DNA of 64,000 nt from Sedimentitalea nanhaiensis DSM 24252 (GTDB lineage: Bacteria; Pseudomonadota; Alphaproteobacteria; Rhodobacterales; Rhodobacteraceae): the NCBI RefSeq assembly GCF_000473225.1, contig NZ_KI421509.1:2639741-2703740 (forward strand), in the 5' to 3' direction. Made by a program: the position numbers and the translations under genes. Numbering within the stretch: position 1 is the first letter of the stretch; each line of letters begins with the position of its first letter. Of this stretch, positions 46,928 through 55,590 are shown in pieces. The notes beneath the pieces were generated by a model. It made no database searches, was not told the origin of the DNA, and saw nothing but the letters and a program-made list of their open reading frames with translations.

Positions 46928-47661
46928 TCCGCCGCGCGCTCCTGTTGCTGTGGGCCTTTGCAGCTACGCCACTCATGGCGCAGGAGTGCAGCGATGTTGA
47001 ATTCAATGGCAACGGGTTCACCATGTGCGAGGTGGACGCCACCACGGCAGATCTGCGGCTGTTTCTGAACGACGCCGACGGGGCGCTGTTGGGACAGTTC
47101 GGCGCGATTGACACGATGCTGGCCGAGCAAGGCAAGCGGCTGAGTTTCGCGATGAATGCGGGGATGTATCACGATGATCGGTCTCCGGTCGGATATTACC
47201 TCGAAAACGGGACCGAGGTCATGCACGTCGTGCCCAACCCAGGACCCGGAAATTTTGGGCTGGTGCCCAACGGTGTGTTCTGCCTGCGTCAGGGGAGGGC
47301 CGACGTGATCGAGACCCACGCATTTCTAGGGGCGGCCCCCGCCTGCGTTTATGCCAGCCAATCGGGTCCGATGCTGGTGATCGACGGAGAATTGCATCCC
47401 CGGTTTCTGGCCGACAGCACGTCGCGCTATGTGCGCAATGGCGTTGGCACCAGCGCCGACGGATCGCGCGCGGTGTTCGTCATGTCGCGCGGCCGGGTGA
47501 CGTTTCACGAATTTGGCAGCTTTTTCCGGGACCTGCTAGGCCTTCCCAATGCGCTGTATTTCGATGGCAACATCTCGCGCTTGTATGCGCCGCAGTTGGG
47601 GCGAAACGATGCCGGGTTCCGCATGGGACCGATGGTCGGTGTGGTGGTGGACGCGCAATAG
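46924..47661 (+). CDS. Phosphodiester glycosidase family (NAGPA-like, DUF2233) protein
   Basis: 245 residues with a Sec signal ([20 protein letters not shown]). The NAGPA-type core is visible: [48 protein letters not shown] and the late [18 protein letters not shown] periplasmic glycosidase acting on phosphodiester-linked sugars is the family expectation. Start is GTG at 46924, overlapping the rbfA stop (GTGA), so it is translationally coupled to a ribosome-assembly factor. Confidence 0.87.
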   Translation: MIRRALLLLWAFAATPLMAQECSDVEFNGNGFTMCEVDATTADLRLFLNDADGALLGQFGAIDTMLAEQGKRLSFAMNAGMYHDDRSPVGYYLENGTEVMHVVPNPGPGNFGLVPNGVFCLRQGRADVIETHAFLGAAPACVYASQSGPMLVIDGELHPRFLADSTSRYVRNGVGTSADGSRAVFVMSRGRVTFHEFGSFFRDLLGLPNALYFDGNISRLYAPQLGRNDAGFRMGPMVGVVVDAQ

Positions 47662-47730
47662 GCGTCAGGGCATTTGACAGGCTCTGCGGCGTGCGATAGG
47701 CCGCCGCCTTCACAAGAGACACGAGGCATC

Positions 47731-48654
47731 ATGGGACGTAAACGCAAAGGCCGCGATATTTCCGGCTGGCTGGTGATCGACAAACCCGCGGGTCCGACCT
47801 CGACCGCTGTGGTCAACAAGGTCCGCTGGGCGATGAACGCGCAAAAGGCCGGGCATGCGGGTACGCTGGACCCTGACGCCACGGGCGTTCTGGCCATCGC
47901 CTTGGGGGAGGCGACCAAAACGGTTCCCTATATCACCGATGCGCTCAAGGCCTATCGCTTTACCATCCGGCTGGGGCAGGCGACCAACACCGACGATGCG
48001 GAGGGCAAGATTATCGCGCAGAGCGATCTGCGCCCGGATGACGCCGCGATCAAAGAAGAATTGAGCCGCTTCATCGGCGAGATCCAGCAGGTGCCGCCGC
48101 AATTCTCGGCCGTCAAGATCGACGGCGAACGGGCCTATAAACGCGCCCGCAGTGGTGAAGAAATGGAACTGGCGGCGCGTCCGCTTTGGGTCGAGGAGCT
48201 GATCCTGGTGGATCGCCCCGATGCCGATCACGTGACGTTGGAAATGACCTGCGGCAAAGGCGGCTATGTGCGCAGCATCGCACGCGATCTGGGGCAGGCG
48301 TTGGGGTGTTATGGGCATGTCCAGTCCCTGCGCCGGGTCTGGTCGGGTCCGTTTGACGCCGCCGATGCACTGAGCATCGAACAGATCGAAGCCATGGCGC
48401 GAACCGAGAAACTGGATCAGTATCTGCGCCCATTGGAAGAGGGGCTGACAGACCTGCCCGAGCTGCGTTGTACCCCCGAAGGGGCCGCACGTTTGCGCAA
48501 CGGCAACCCCGGTATGGTTTTTGCGGCCGATGTGGACTATGGCGATGAATGCTGGGCGTCGCAGGACGGTCGCGCGGTGGCCGTGGGGGTCTACAAGGCG
48601 GGCGAATTGCACCCCAACCGGGTTTTCAACGCCAGGGGCGGGGATGGCATGTAG
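47731..48654 (+). CDS. truB: tRNA pseudouridine-55 synthase
   Basis: 307 residues. [16 protein letters not shown] and the catalytic Asp motif [18 protein letters not shown] are diagnostic; [20 protein letters not shown] and [16 protein letters not shown] also match. It modifies U55 in the T-loop of tRNAs. Part of the rbfA-truB ribosome/RNA group; start at 47731. Confidence 0.96.
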   Translation: MGRKRKGRDISGWLVIDKPAGPTSTAVVNKVRWAMNAQKAGHAGTLDPDATGVLAIALGEATKTVPYITDALKAYRFTIRLGQATNTDDAEGKIIAQSDLRPDDAAIKEELSRFIGEIQQVPPQFSAVKIDGERAYKRARSGEEMELAARPLWVEELILVDRPDADHVTLEMTCGKGGYVRSIARDLGQALGCYGHVQSLRRVWSGPFDAADALSIEQIEAMARTEKLDQYLRPLEEGLTDLPELRCTPEGAARLRNGNPGMVFAADVDYGDECWASQDGRAVAVGVYKAGELHPNRVFNARGGDGM

Positions 48655-48686
48655 AACATGGGCCGGGAGCGAGGCAGAGCATTGAA

Positions 48687-49202
48687 ATGATCACCCGAAC
48701 CCATACCAAGGGTGACGCCCCGTCGACGGCGATCTATTCCGACTGCGAACGCTACCGGTACAGCCTGACCCGGATCTGGGATGCGGATGGCCGCCGTGCC
48801 CTGTTTGTGATGTTGAACCCGTCAACGGCGACCGAAGTGCAAAACGATCCGACGGTCGAACGGTGCGAACGGCGCGCGCGCGCGCTGGGGTTCGGGGCAT
48901 TTCAGGTGACCAATATATTTGCCTGGCGCGATACCGATCCACGCAAGATGCGCGCTGTTGCCGATCCAGTCGGTCCCGAAAATGACGCTGCAATCTTGAC
49001 CGGTGCACATTGGGCCGATCAGGTGATCGCCGCCTGGGGGACCCACGGTGCCCATCTGGCGCGTGGCCCCCAGGTCGAAACCCTGCTGCGCGGCAGCGGT
49101 AAATCCTTGTACCACCTCGGTCTCAGCAAGGCAGGACACCCGAAACATCCCCTCTATATCGCGTATGCGCAACAGCCCGAGGTCTGGCACGAAGCGCTCT
49201 AG
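48687..49202 (+). CDS. DUF1643 protein
   Basis: 171 residues. Clear DUF1643 motifs: [45 protein letters not shown] and [10 protein letters not shown]. Function unknown; found widely as a single-copy cytoplasmic protein. Starts 32 bases after truB. Its TAG overlaps the stop of convergent dxs by four bases. Confidence 0.9.
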   Translation: MITRTHTKGDAPSTAIYSDCERYRYSLTRIWDADGRRALFVMLNPSTATEVQNDPTVERCERRARALGFGAFQVTNIFAWRDTDPRKMRAVADPVGPENDAAILTGAHWADQVIAAWGTHGAHLARGPQVETLLRGSGKSLYHLGLSKAGHPKHPLYIAYAQQPEVWHEAL

Positions 49203-51127
49203 GCGCGTTTCTCGCCGATGGTGGCCACGCCCAACACCGCGAGGACCCTGGCTTCGATTTGCGCCGCATTCATACCGGCAACCGCGTACATATCGGCAGG
49301 GCTGGCCTGATCAATGAACGTGTCAGGCAGAACCATCGAGCGGAATTTCAACCCGGTATCGAACACGCCCTCCTCGGCCAGCAGCTGGGCCACATGGCTG
49401 CCGAATCCGCCGACGGCACCCTCCTCAACGGTAATCAGTGCCTCGTGGTCGGAGGCAAGCGACAGGATAAGGTCGCGATCCAGCGGCTTGGCAAATCGGG
49501 CATCGGCTATGGTGGGTGTGATGCCCCGCGCCGCCAGCGCTTCGGCGGCTTTCTGGATCTCGGCCAAACGGGTGCCAAAGCTCAGGAGTGCAACCCGCTT
49601 GCCCTGTTGAATCATCCGACCCTTGCCGATTGCGAGGACCTCGCCCTGTTCGGGCAATTCGACGCCAACGCCTTCACCGCGGGGATATCGAAATGCGATG
49701 GGGCTGTCGTCATGGGCCGCCGCCGTGGCGACCATGTGCATCAGTTCAGCTTCATCGGCCGCTGCCATCACCACAAACCCCGGCAGGTTCGCCAGATAGG
49801 CAATGTCATAGCTGCCGGCGTGGGTTGCGCCATCCGCGCCGACCAACCCGGCCCGGTCGATCGCAAATCTCACAGGCAGACGTTGAATGGCCACATCGTG
49901 AACGACCTGATCATAGCCGCGCTGCAGAAAGGTGGAATACATCGTGCAGAATGGCCGCAGCCCGCCAGCCGCCAGCGCGGCAGAAAAGGTCACGCCATGT
50001 TGCTCGGCGATGCCGACATCGAAACAGCGGCTGGGAAAGCGTTCGGCGAAAAGGTTCAGGCCGGTGCCATCGGGCATCGCAGCGGTGACGGCGACGATCC
50101 GGTCATCCTGGCCTGCCAATTGCGTGAGGGTTTTACCGAATACGCTGGTATAGCTGGGCGCATTGCTGGGAGTCGTTTTCTGTTTGCCGGTGATCACATC
50201 GAACTTGGCTGTGGCATGACCCTTGTCGCGGGCCTGTTCGGCGGGCGCGTAGCCCTTGCCTTTTTTTGTCAGAACATGGATCAGGATCGGCCCCTGCGCG
50301 CGGGCCTTTACGGTGCGCAAAACCGGCAACAGCTGGTTCATGTCATGCCCGTCGATCGGGCCAACATAGGAAAATCCCAGTTTTTCGAACAGGGTGCCGC
50401 CTACGGCCAGCCCTTTGAGCATGTCCTTGGCGCGTTTCGCGCCTTCGCGGAAGGGTTCGGGCAACAACGATACCGCCCCCTTGGCGGCGGCTTTGAAGTC
50501 CTGAAACGGTTCCTCGGCATAGAGCCGCGACAGATACGAGGACAAGGCGCCGACCGGGGGGGCGATGCTCATCTCGTTGTCGTTCAGGATCACGATCAGC
50601 CGCTTGTTCAGGTGCCCGGCGTTGTTCATTGCCTCAAACGCCATGCCCGCGCTCATGGCGCCGTCGCCGATCACGGCAATCGCGTCGCCCAACCCTTCGG
50701 GCGTCATTCCGCCGAGGTCGCGCGCCACGGAAAACCCCAGCGCGGCGCTGATCGATGTGCTGGAATGGGCGGCACCGAAGGGGTCATAAGGAGATTCGCT
50801 GCGCTTTGTGAAGCCGCTCAGCCCGTCTTTCATCCGCAGGGTGCGAATGCGGTTGCGGCGTCCGGTCAGGATTTTGTGGGGGTAACACTGGTGGCTGACG
50901 TCCCAGATGATCTTGTCGCGCGGGGCGTCAAAAACGGCATGCAGGGCCACGGTCAGCTCGACAACGCCCAACCCGGCACCAAGATGACCACCGGTCACCG
51001 ACACGGCCGATACAGTTTCAGCGCGCAATTCGCCCGCCAACTGGATCAGTTGCGCATCGCTGAACCGTTTGAGGTCGGCGGGCCGGTCCACCTGGTCAAG
51101 CAGGGGTGTCTGAGGTGTATCGGACAT
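49199..51127 (-). CDS. dxs: 1-deoxy-D-xylulose-5-phosphate synthase
   Basis: 642 residues, full length. Thiamine-diphosphate motif [18 protein letters not shown], the [20 protein letters not shown] segment with the conserved His, and the transketolase-like C-terminal half ([31 protein letters not shown]). First step of the MEP isoprenoid pathway; ispA is immediately upstream (23-base gap) on the same strand. Start at 51127. Confidence 0.97.
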   Translation of the reverse strand: MSDTPQTPLLDQVDRPADLKRFSDAQLIQLAGELRAETVSAVSVTGGHLGAGLGVVELTVALHAVFDAPRDKIIWDVSHQCYPHKILTGRRNRIRTLRMKDGLSGFTKRSESPYDPFGAAHSSTSISAALGFSVARDLGGMTPEGLGDAIAVIGDGAMSAGMAFEAMNNAGHLNKRLIVILNDNEMSIAPPVGALSSYLSRLYAEEPFQDFKAAAKGAVSLLPEPFREGAKRAKDMLKGLAVGGTLFEKLGFSYVGPIDGHDMNQLLPVLRTVKARAQGPILIHVLTKKGKGYAPAEQARDKGHATAKFDVITGKQKTTPSNAPSYTSVFGKTLTQLAGQDDRIVAVTAAMPDGTGLNLFAERFPSRCFDVGIAEQHGVTFSAALAAGGLRPFCTMYSTFLQRGYDQVVHDVAIQRLPVRFAIDRAGLVGADGATHAGSYDIAYLANLPGFVVMAAADEAELMHMVATAAAHDDSPIAFRYPRGEGVGVELPEQGEVLAIGKGRMIQQGKRVALLSFGTRLAEIQKAAEALAARGITPTIADARFAKPLDRDLILSLASDHEALITVEEGAVGGFGSHVAQLLAEEGVFDTGLKFRSMVLPDTFIDQASPADMYAVAGMNAAQIEARVLAVLGVATIGEKRA

Positions 51128-51150
51128 TGGTGCCTCCTTGCGGGGCTGCG

Positions 51151-52017
51151 TCAGTTGTCGCGCGCAATAACGAAACGGGCGGCGTCGCGCAAGGTTTCCG
51201 CCTGAGCGCCATATGGTGCCAGCGTATCGCAAGCCTGATCCACCAGATCGGTGGCCCGGCTTCGTGCTCCCTCGAGACCCAGCAGTGACACAAAGGTCGC
51301 CTTGCCCGCCCGGGCGTCTTTTTGCAGGCGTTTCCCGGCCTTTTCGGCGTCACCCTCGACATCCAGAATGTCATCGGCGATCTGAAAGGCAAGCCCCATG
51401 GCCTGCGCATATCGGCGCAGCAATTCCGGATCGGCCTGTGCCAACAGCGCGCCCGCGCAGGCCGACCATTCAATAAGTGCTCCGGTCTTGCCCGATTGCA
51501 GCGCAGTGATCTGGTCTAGCGAAAGAGGGATATCGGCCGTTTCAGCCGCGATATCCAACGCCTGGCCCAGCACCATGCCCTGTGCGCCGCTGGCCCTGGC
51601 CAGACTGTGCGTCAGCTCCGCCCGAACCGCTGCGGGGCCACAGTTCGGATGGCTGACCAGTTCAAAGGCCAGGCTATGCAGGGCATCGCCCGTCAGAACC
51701 GCTGTGCTTTCGTCCCATTTGACATGCACCGTCGCCTGGCCGCGGCGCAGGTCGTCGTCATCCATGCAGGGCAGGTCGTCATGTACCAGAGAATAGGCGT
51801 GCAACGCCTCAATTGCCGTGGCGGGCCAGATCGCCCGATCGGCTTCGATACCATGCAACCGCGCGCTTTCCAGCACCAGAAATCCGCGCAACCCCTTGCC
51901 GCCCCGCATCGCATAGCCCATCGCCTGCACCACCGGCACGGGATCGAGTTTGCCAAGAACATGGGCAAATTGTGCCTCGATCCGCCCTGCGGCATCGGCC
52001 AGTCTGTGGCGGAACAT
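51151..52017 (-). CDS. ispA: Farnesyl diphosphate synthase
   Basis: 288 residues. First aspartate-rich motif [15 protein letters not shown] and second [12 protein letters not shown], plus [13 protein letters not shown]. Condenses isopentenyl units to farnesyl diphosphate. Starts directly after the xseB stop, and dxs follows, giving the common xseB-ispA-dxs order. Confidence 0.96.
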   Translation of the reverse strand: MFRHRLADAAGRIEAQFAHVLGKLDPVPVVQAMGYAMRGGKGLRGFLVLESARLHGIEADRAIWPATAIEALHAYSLVHDDLPCMDDDDLRRGQATVHVKWDESTAVLTGDALHSLAFELVSHPNCGPAAVRAELTHSLARASGAQGMVLGQALDIAAETADIPLSLDQITALQSGKTGALIEWSACAGALLAQADPELLRRYAQAMGLAFQIADDILDVEGDAEKAGKRLQKDARAGKATFVSLLGLEGARSRATDLVDQACDTLAPYGAQAETLRDAARFVIARDN

Positions 52018-52260
52018 TTACAACCCTTCGACGGGCGTGGTTCCAACCGGGTTGCCGTCGCCGTCCAGCGTGATCGCCGCAACTTTTTCCTCGGCCCGCT
52101 TCAATTCGTCTTCGCAGCGCTTCTTCAGCGCAGCCCCGCGTTCATACAGCGTGATTGATGCGTCCAGCGCCACGTCGCCGCGTTCCAACTGGTCGACCAC
52201 CGTTTCCAACTCTTTCATCGCTTGTTCAAAGCTCATTTCGGATACGGGGGTGTCGGTCAT
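52018..52260 (-). CDS. xseB: Exodeoxyribonuclease VII small subunit
   Basis: 80 residues. SFEQAMKELETVVDQLERGD and SITLYERGAALKKRCEDEL are diagnostic for XseB. Partner of XseA in single-strand exonuclease VII; xseA is not in the window. ATGA overlap with the upstream deacetylase-like gene. Confidence 0.95.
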   Translation of the reverse strand: MTDTPVSEMSFEQAMKELETVVDQLERGDVALDASITLYERGAALKKRCEDELKRAEEKVAAITLDGDGNPVGTTPVEGL

Positions 52261-53189
52261 GTCGCGGCCTTCATCAGTTCTTGTACATGTGCCCGAACGG
52301 ATGCGGACAGCGCGTTCAAATCATAGCCTCCCTCCAAAGTCGAGACCACCCGGCCCTGACAAACATCTGCTGCAATCTCGCAGATCTCGGCGGTGAGCCA
52401 GGCAAAGTCCTCGGTGCTCCAATTCAGCTGCGCCAGAGGATCGTCGGCATGGGCGTCGAACCCGGCAGAAATAATGATCAACTGGGGCGCAAAGTCGCGC
52501 AGTCGCGGCAGGGCCTTGTGCTGGTATTCGCGTCGCATATGCGCGCCGCCTGATTCGGGTGGCAGCGGCAGATTGAGGATATTGTCATGGGCCCCGGTTT
52601 CACTGGCGCGGCCGGTGCCGGGGAACAGCGGGATCTGTTGGCTGCTGATCAATAGGGCGCGCGGCTCGTCCCATAACAGATCCTGAGTGCCATTGCCGTG
52701 ATGCACATCGAAATCCACCACCGCCACGCGGTTCAGCCCATGATGATCCAGCGCGTGCTTGACCCCCAGAGCCGCATTGCCGAACAGGCAGAACCCCATC
52801 GGCGTGTCCGTTTCCGCGTGGTGGCCCGGCGGGCGAACAGCGGCAAAGGCGTTGGGGGCCTCACCGCCCAGTACCATGTCCACCGCGCGCACCATCGCAC
52901 CTGCGCCGCGAAACGCCGCATCCAGCGACCCCGGCGACATCCATGTGTCGGCATCCAGTGCCCGGTGTCCTTCGCTTGGAGATGCGCGGCGCAACTCGGC
53001 CAGATAGCTTGCAGGGTGAATGCGCAGGATATCGTCGTCTGCGGCCAGTGGCGCAGTGATGCGCGCCACTTCAAGGGGTTGCAGAGCGTACAGCACATGC
53101 TCCAGCCGGGCCACCTGTTCGGGATGTCCATCGGGGGTCACGTGGGCCAGACAATCGGCATGGGTGAGCAAAGCGGTTTTCGATGTCAC
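52257..53189 (-). CDS. Histone-deacetylase-superfamily deacetylase
   Basis: 310 residues. Zinc-deacetylase motifs: RPPGHHAETDTPMGFCLFGN, VAVVDFDVHHGNGTQD and ISAGFDAHADDPLA carrying the metal Asp/His ligands. Bacterial members act on acetylated amines or proteins (AcuC, polyamine or acetylpolyamine amidohydrolases); substrate here is unknown. It starts with GTG at 53189, with AGAGGAAA as Shine-Dalgarno; that site is part of a repeat motif described at 53197. Confidence 0.92.
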   Translation of the reverse strand: MTSKTALLTHADCLAHVTPDGHPEQVARLEHVLYALQPLEVARITAPLAADDDILRIHPASYLAELRRASPSEGHRALDADTWMSPGSLDAAFRGAGAMVRAVDMVLGGEAPNAFAAVRPPGHHAETDTPMGFCLFGNAALGVKHALDHHGLNRVAVVDFDVHHGNGTQDLLWDEPRALLISSQQIPLFPGTGRASETGAHDNILNLPLPPESGGAHMRREYQHKALPRLRDFAPQLIIISAGFDAHADDPLAQLNWSTEDFAWLTAEICEIAADVCQGRVVSTLEGGYDLNALSASVRAHVQELMKAAT

Positions 53190-53196
53190 GACTGTT

Positions 53197-53229
53197 TTCC
53201 TCTTGCCAAAAATACTCTCGCCGAAGGCG
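53197..53229 (-). repeat. Hairpin plus AGTATTTTTGGCAAGAGGAA motif, copy 1
   Basis: Read leftward: a small hairpin CGCC-TT-CGGCG-like element followed by GAGAGTATTTTTGGCAAGAGGAA. It lies between the petR stop and the deacetylase GTG; the AGAGGAA end serves as the ribosome-binding site. A similar element occurs at 59862 in a different context, so it is a dispersed repeat rather than a gene-specific leader. Confidence 0.5.
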
Positions 53230-53240
53230 GCACTGGCCTG

Positions 53241-53942
53241 TCAGTCCGGCGCCAGCATATAGCCGGCACCGCGCACCGTCTGCAAATAGCGCGGCTGTTT
53301 GGGGTCGACTTCGATCTTGCGCCGCAGGCGGGTGATTTGCACGTCCACTGCCCGCTCTTGCGCCTGACCGCGGTCGCGGCCCAGATCCTCGACCAGCTTG
53401 TTGCGGGTAACCGGTTCGCCCGGGCAGGCGGAAAAGATCCGCATCAATTGGCTTTCGGTTGCGGTCAGTCGCACCAGCTCGTCGCCCTGCCACATCTCGC
53501 CGCGTTCGATATCATAGCGGATCGATCCCAGGTGTAGAATTTTTGGTACGGTGTCCTGGACCGGCGTTTCCGGCATGCGCCGCAGGATCGCATTGATCCG
53601 CAGCAGCAGTTCCTTGGGTTCGAACGGCTTGGGCAGATAGTCGTCCGCCCCCGCTTCAAGCCCGGCAATCCGGTTCTCGATCTCGCCGCGCGCCGTCAAC
53701 AACAGGATCGGGGTCGTGTGGGTTTCACGAAGACTGCGTGTCAGGCTGACACCGTCTTCGCCCGGCATCATCACATCCATCACGATCAGGTCAAAATCCA
53801 GCCCGGCCAGAACCCGCCTGGCATGGGCGGCATCGCGTGCGGCCGTCACCAGAAACCCATGTCGCATCAGGAATTTCTTGAGCAGTTCGCGAATGCGTTC
53901 GTCATCGTCGACGATCAGAAGATGCGCATCGAGGTCAGCCAT
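53241..53942 (-). CDS. petR: OmpR-type response regulator, PetR-like
   Basis: 233 residues. Receiver domain: LLIVDDDERIRELLKKFL acidic pocket, phosphoacceptor Asp56 in DLIVMDVMMPGEDG, Lys in GADDYLPKPFEPKELL. The C-terminal winged helix is of OmpR type (QAQERAVDVQITRLRRKIE, LQTVRGAGYML). Pairing with a MarR gene (TGATG one-base overlap) matches PetP-PetR, known from Rhodobacter capsulatus as needed for cytochrome bc1 expression. No sensor kinase is adjacent. The petABC operon is not in the window. Confidence 0.88.
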   Translation of the reverse strand: MADLDAHLLIVDDDERIRELLKKFLMRHGFLVTAARDAAHARRVLAGLDFDLIVMDVMMPGEDGVSLTRSLRETHTTPILLLTARGEIENRIAGLEAGADDYLPKPFEPKELLLRINAILRRMPETPVQDTVPKILHLGSIRYDIERGEMWQGDELVRLTATESQLMRIFSACPGEPVTRNKLVEDLGRDRGQAQERAVDVQITRLRRKIEVDPKQPRYLQTVRGAGYMLAPD

Positions 53943-54451
53943 CACGAACCATCCCGCAGTTTGACATAGGCGCGCCGCATGTCGGTGTCCATCATCGCTT
54001 CGAGCACCTGTTTGAAACCGGCCACGGCTTCGGGACCAGCATCGCGAAAGGCGGCCCGCATGCGGGCGCGCTGCGCATCGCTCAGTTGGCTCTCAAGTGA
54101 CTGGCCGGCTTCGGTCAGGAACAGATGACGTTCGCGTTTGTCGCTGGTCCCGACGCGGCTTTCCACCAGCCCATCGGCCACGAGTGTGCGCAGCACCCGG
54201 TTCAGCGATTGCTTGGTCACCCCCAGAATGGCGAGCAGGTTGTTGACTGTCGTGCCGGGGGCGCGGTTAATGAAGTGTATCGCGCGGTGATGCGCCCGCC
54301 CATAGGCCATATCCGCCAAAATACGGTCGGGATCGGCGGTAAAGCCGCGATAGGCAAAGAACATGGCTTCGATGCCCTGCCGCAATTGTTCGTCTGTCAG
54401 AAACAGCAGGCTTTCACCGCCATAGATCTGCGCAGCGCGTCCGTCGGACAT
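53942..54451 (-). CDS. petP: MarR-family regulator, PetP-like
   Basis: 169 residues. Winged helix with NNLLAILGVTKQSLNRVLRT (recognition helix) and the wing LVESRVGTSDKRERHLFLT. Together with petR it forms the Rhodobacteraceae petP-petR pair. ATG at 54451 is preferred because GAGG is six bases upstream; an ATG at 54463 has no room for a site. A strong inverted repeat at 54542-54566 in the divergent region is its most likely operator. Confidence 0.85.
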   Translation of the reverse strand: MSDGRAAQIYGGESLLFLTDEQLRQGIEAMFFAYRGFTADPDRILADMAYGRAHHRAIHFINRAPGTTVNNLLAILGVTKQSLNRVLRTLVADGLVESRVGTSDKRERHLFLTEAGQSLESQLSDAQRARMRAAFRDAGPEAVAGFKQVLEAMMDTDMRRAYVKLRDGS

Positions 54452-54477
54452 TGTCGACCTCATCCCTAGTTTGTTTC

Positions 54478-54506
54478 AGCATACGTCAGCCTTGTTGACA
54501 TTCCAA
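54478..54506 (-). promoter_or_regulatory. Candidate sigma-70 promoter for petP
   Basis: Read leftward: TTGGAA (54506-54501), 17-base spacer, TATGCT (54483-54478), 27 bases before the petP ATG. Matches consensus at four of six positions in each box. It overlaps the ilvE promoter on the other strand. Confidence 0.5.
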
Positions 54507-54523
54507 GGGCGAAGCGGTATCGA
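54495..54523 (+). promoter_or_regulatory. Candidate sigma-70 promoter for ilvE
   Basis: TTGACA (54495-54500), exactly 17 bases, then TATCGA (54518-54523); perfect -35, weak -10. Transcription would begin near 54530, placing the 54542-54566 inverted repeat in the early transcribed region, about 40 bases before the ilvE ATG. Confidence 0.5.
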
Positions 54524-54541
54524 ATTGCAGTTTTGGCGTAA

Positions 54542-54566
54542 TATTATGTCCGAAGTGGACATAATA
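54542..54566. promoter_or_regulatory. 10-bp perfect inverted repeat, candidate MarR (PetP) operator
   Basis: TATTATGTCC, five bases (GAAGT), GGACATAATA. Size and spacing are typical of MarR-dimer sites. It sits between divergent petP and ilvE, just upstream of the petP promoter and just downstream of the inferred ilvE start. Confidence 0.65.
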
Positions 54567-54605
54567 CCGCAATAAATGAAAATCTCTAGCTTCGCAGGAG
54601 TAAGA

Positions 54606-55475
54606 ATGATGTCGGGATATGACGACCGTGACGGCCAAATCTGGATGGATGGGCAAATGATCAACTGGCGGGATGCGAACGTGCACATCCTGACCCATGC
54701 CATGCACTATGCCAGTTCGGTGTTCGAAGGTGAGCGGGCCTACAATGGCAAGATCTTCAAATCGCGCCAACATTCCGAACGTCTGCGCAGATCGGCCAAT
54801 CTGATCGATTTCGAGATTCCCTATACCGTTGACGAGATCGAAGCCGCCAAGGTCGAGGTTCTGGCTGCCAGCGGGCTGACCGATGCCTATGTTCGCGCCG
54901 TTGCGTGGCGCGGCGTTGGCGAAGACATGGGAGTTGCCAGCGCGCGCAATCCGGTACGTATGGCGATCGCAGCCTGGGAATGGGGTGCCTATTACGGCGA
55001 TGCCAAGATGAAGGGCGCCAAGCTTGATATTTCGAAATGGAAACGTCCCAGTCCGGAAACCATTCCCAGCCATGCCAAAGCAGCCGGTCTGTATATGATC
55101 TGCACCATGTCCAAACACGCGGCCGAAGCCAAGGGATGCTCGGATGCGATGATGTTCGACTATCGCGGATATGTCGCCGAGGCGACCGGGGCAAACATAT
55201 TCTTTGTCAAGGATGGCGAGGTGCACACACCGGATCCCGATTGTTTCCTGAACGGCATTACCCGGCAGACCGTGATTGGCATGTTGAAGGATCGCCAGAT
55301 CAAAGTGCACGAGCGCCATATCATGCCGGAAGAGCTGGAAGGCTTTGAGCAATGCTGGCTGACGGGTACGGCCGCCGAGGTCACACCGGTGGGTCAGATC
55401 GGCGATTACAATTTTGAAGTTGGCGCGCTGACCCGCGACATCGCGCTGGGATACGAAAAGCTGGTGCGCGCCTGA
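54606..55475 (+). CDS. ilvE: Branched-chain amino-acid aminotransferase
   Basis: 289 residues of fold-type IV. Features: IWMDGQMINWRDANVHILTH (in part), HYASSVFEGERAYNG, the PLP lysine in SHAKAAGLYMICTMSK, VAEATGANIFFVKDG and GTAAEVTPVGQI. Last step of Ile, Leu and Val synthesis. ATG 54606 has AGGAG upstream; ATG 54609 would remove one residue. Confidence 0.93.
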   Translation: MMSGYDDRDGQIWMDGQMINWRDANVHILTHAMHYASSVFEGERAYNGKIFKSRQHSERLRRSANLIDFEIPYTVDEIEAAKVEVLAASGLTDAYVRAVAWRGVGEDMGVASARNPVRMAIAAWEWGAYYGDAKMKGAKLDISKWKRPSPETIPSHAKAAGLYMICTMSKHAAEAKGCSDAMMFDYRGYVAEATGANIFFVKDGEVHTPDPDCFLNGITRQTVIGMLKDRQIKVHERHIMPEELEGFEQCWLTGTAAEVTPVGQIGDYNFEVGALTRDIALGYEKLVRA

Positions 55476-55590
55476 TCGTCAGGTGGCTGCGTCGCGTTTC
55501 GAATGTTGCAAATCTTTCATGCGGCCGCCGACAAAGTATTACATGGCTGCTGTTCTTGCCGGGCTATACTGTCAAGCAAGGATAGCAGCC

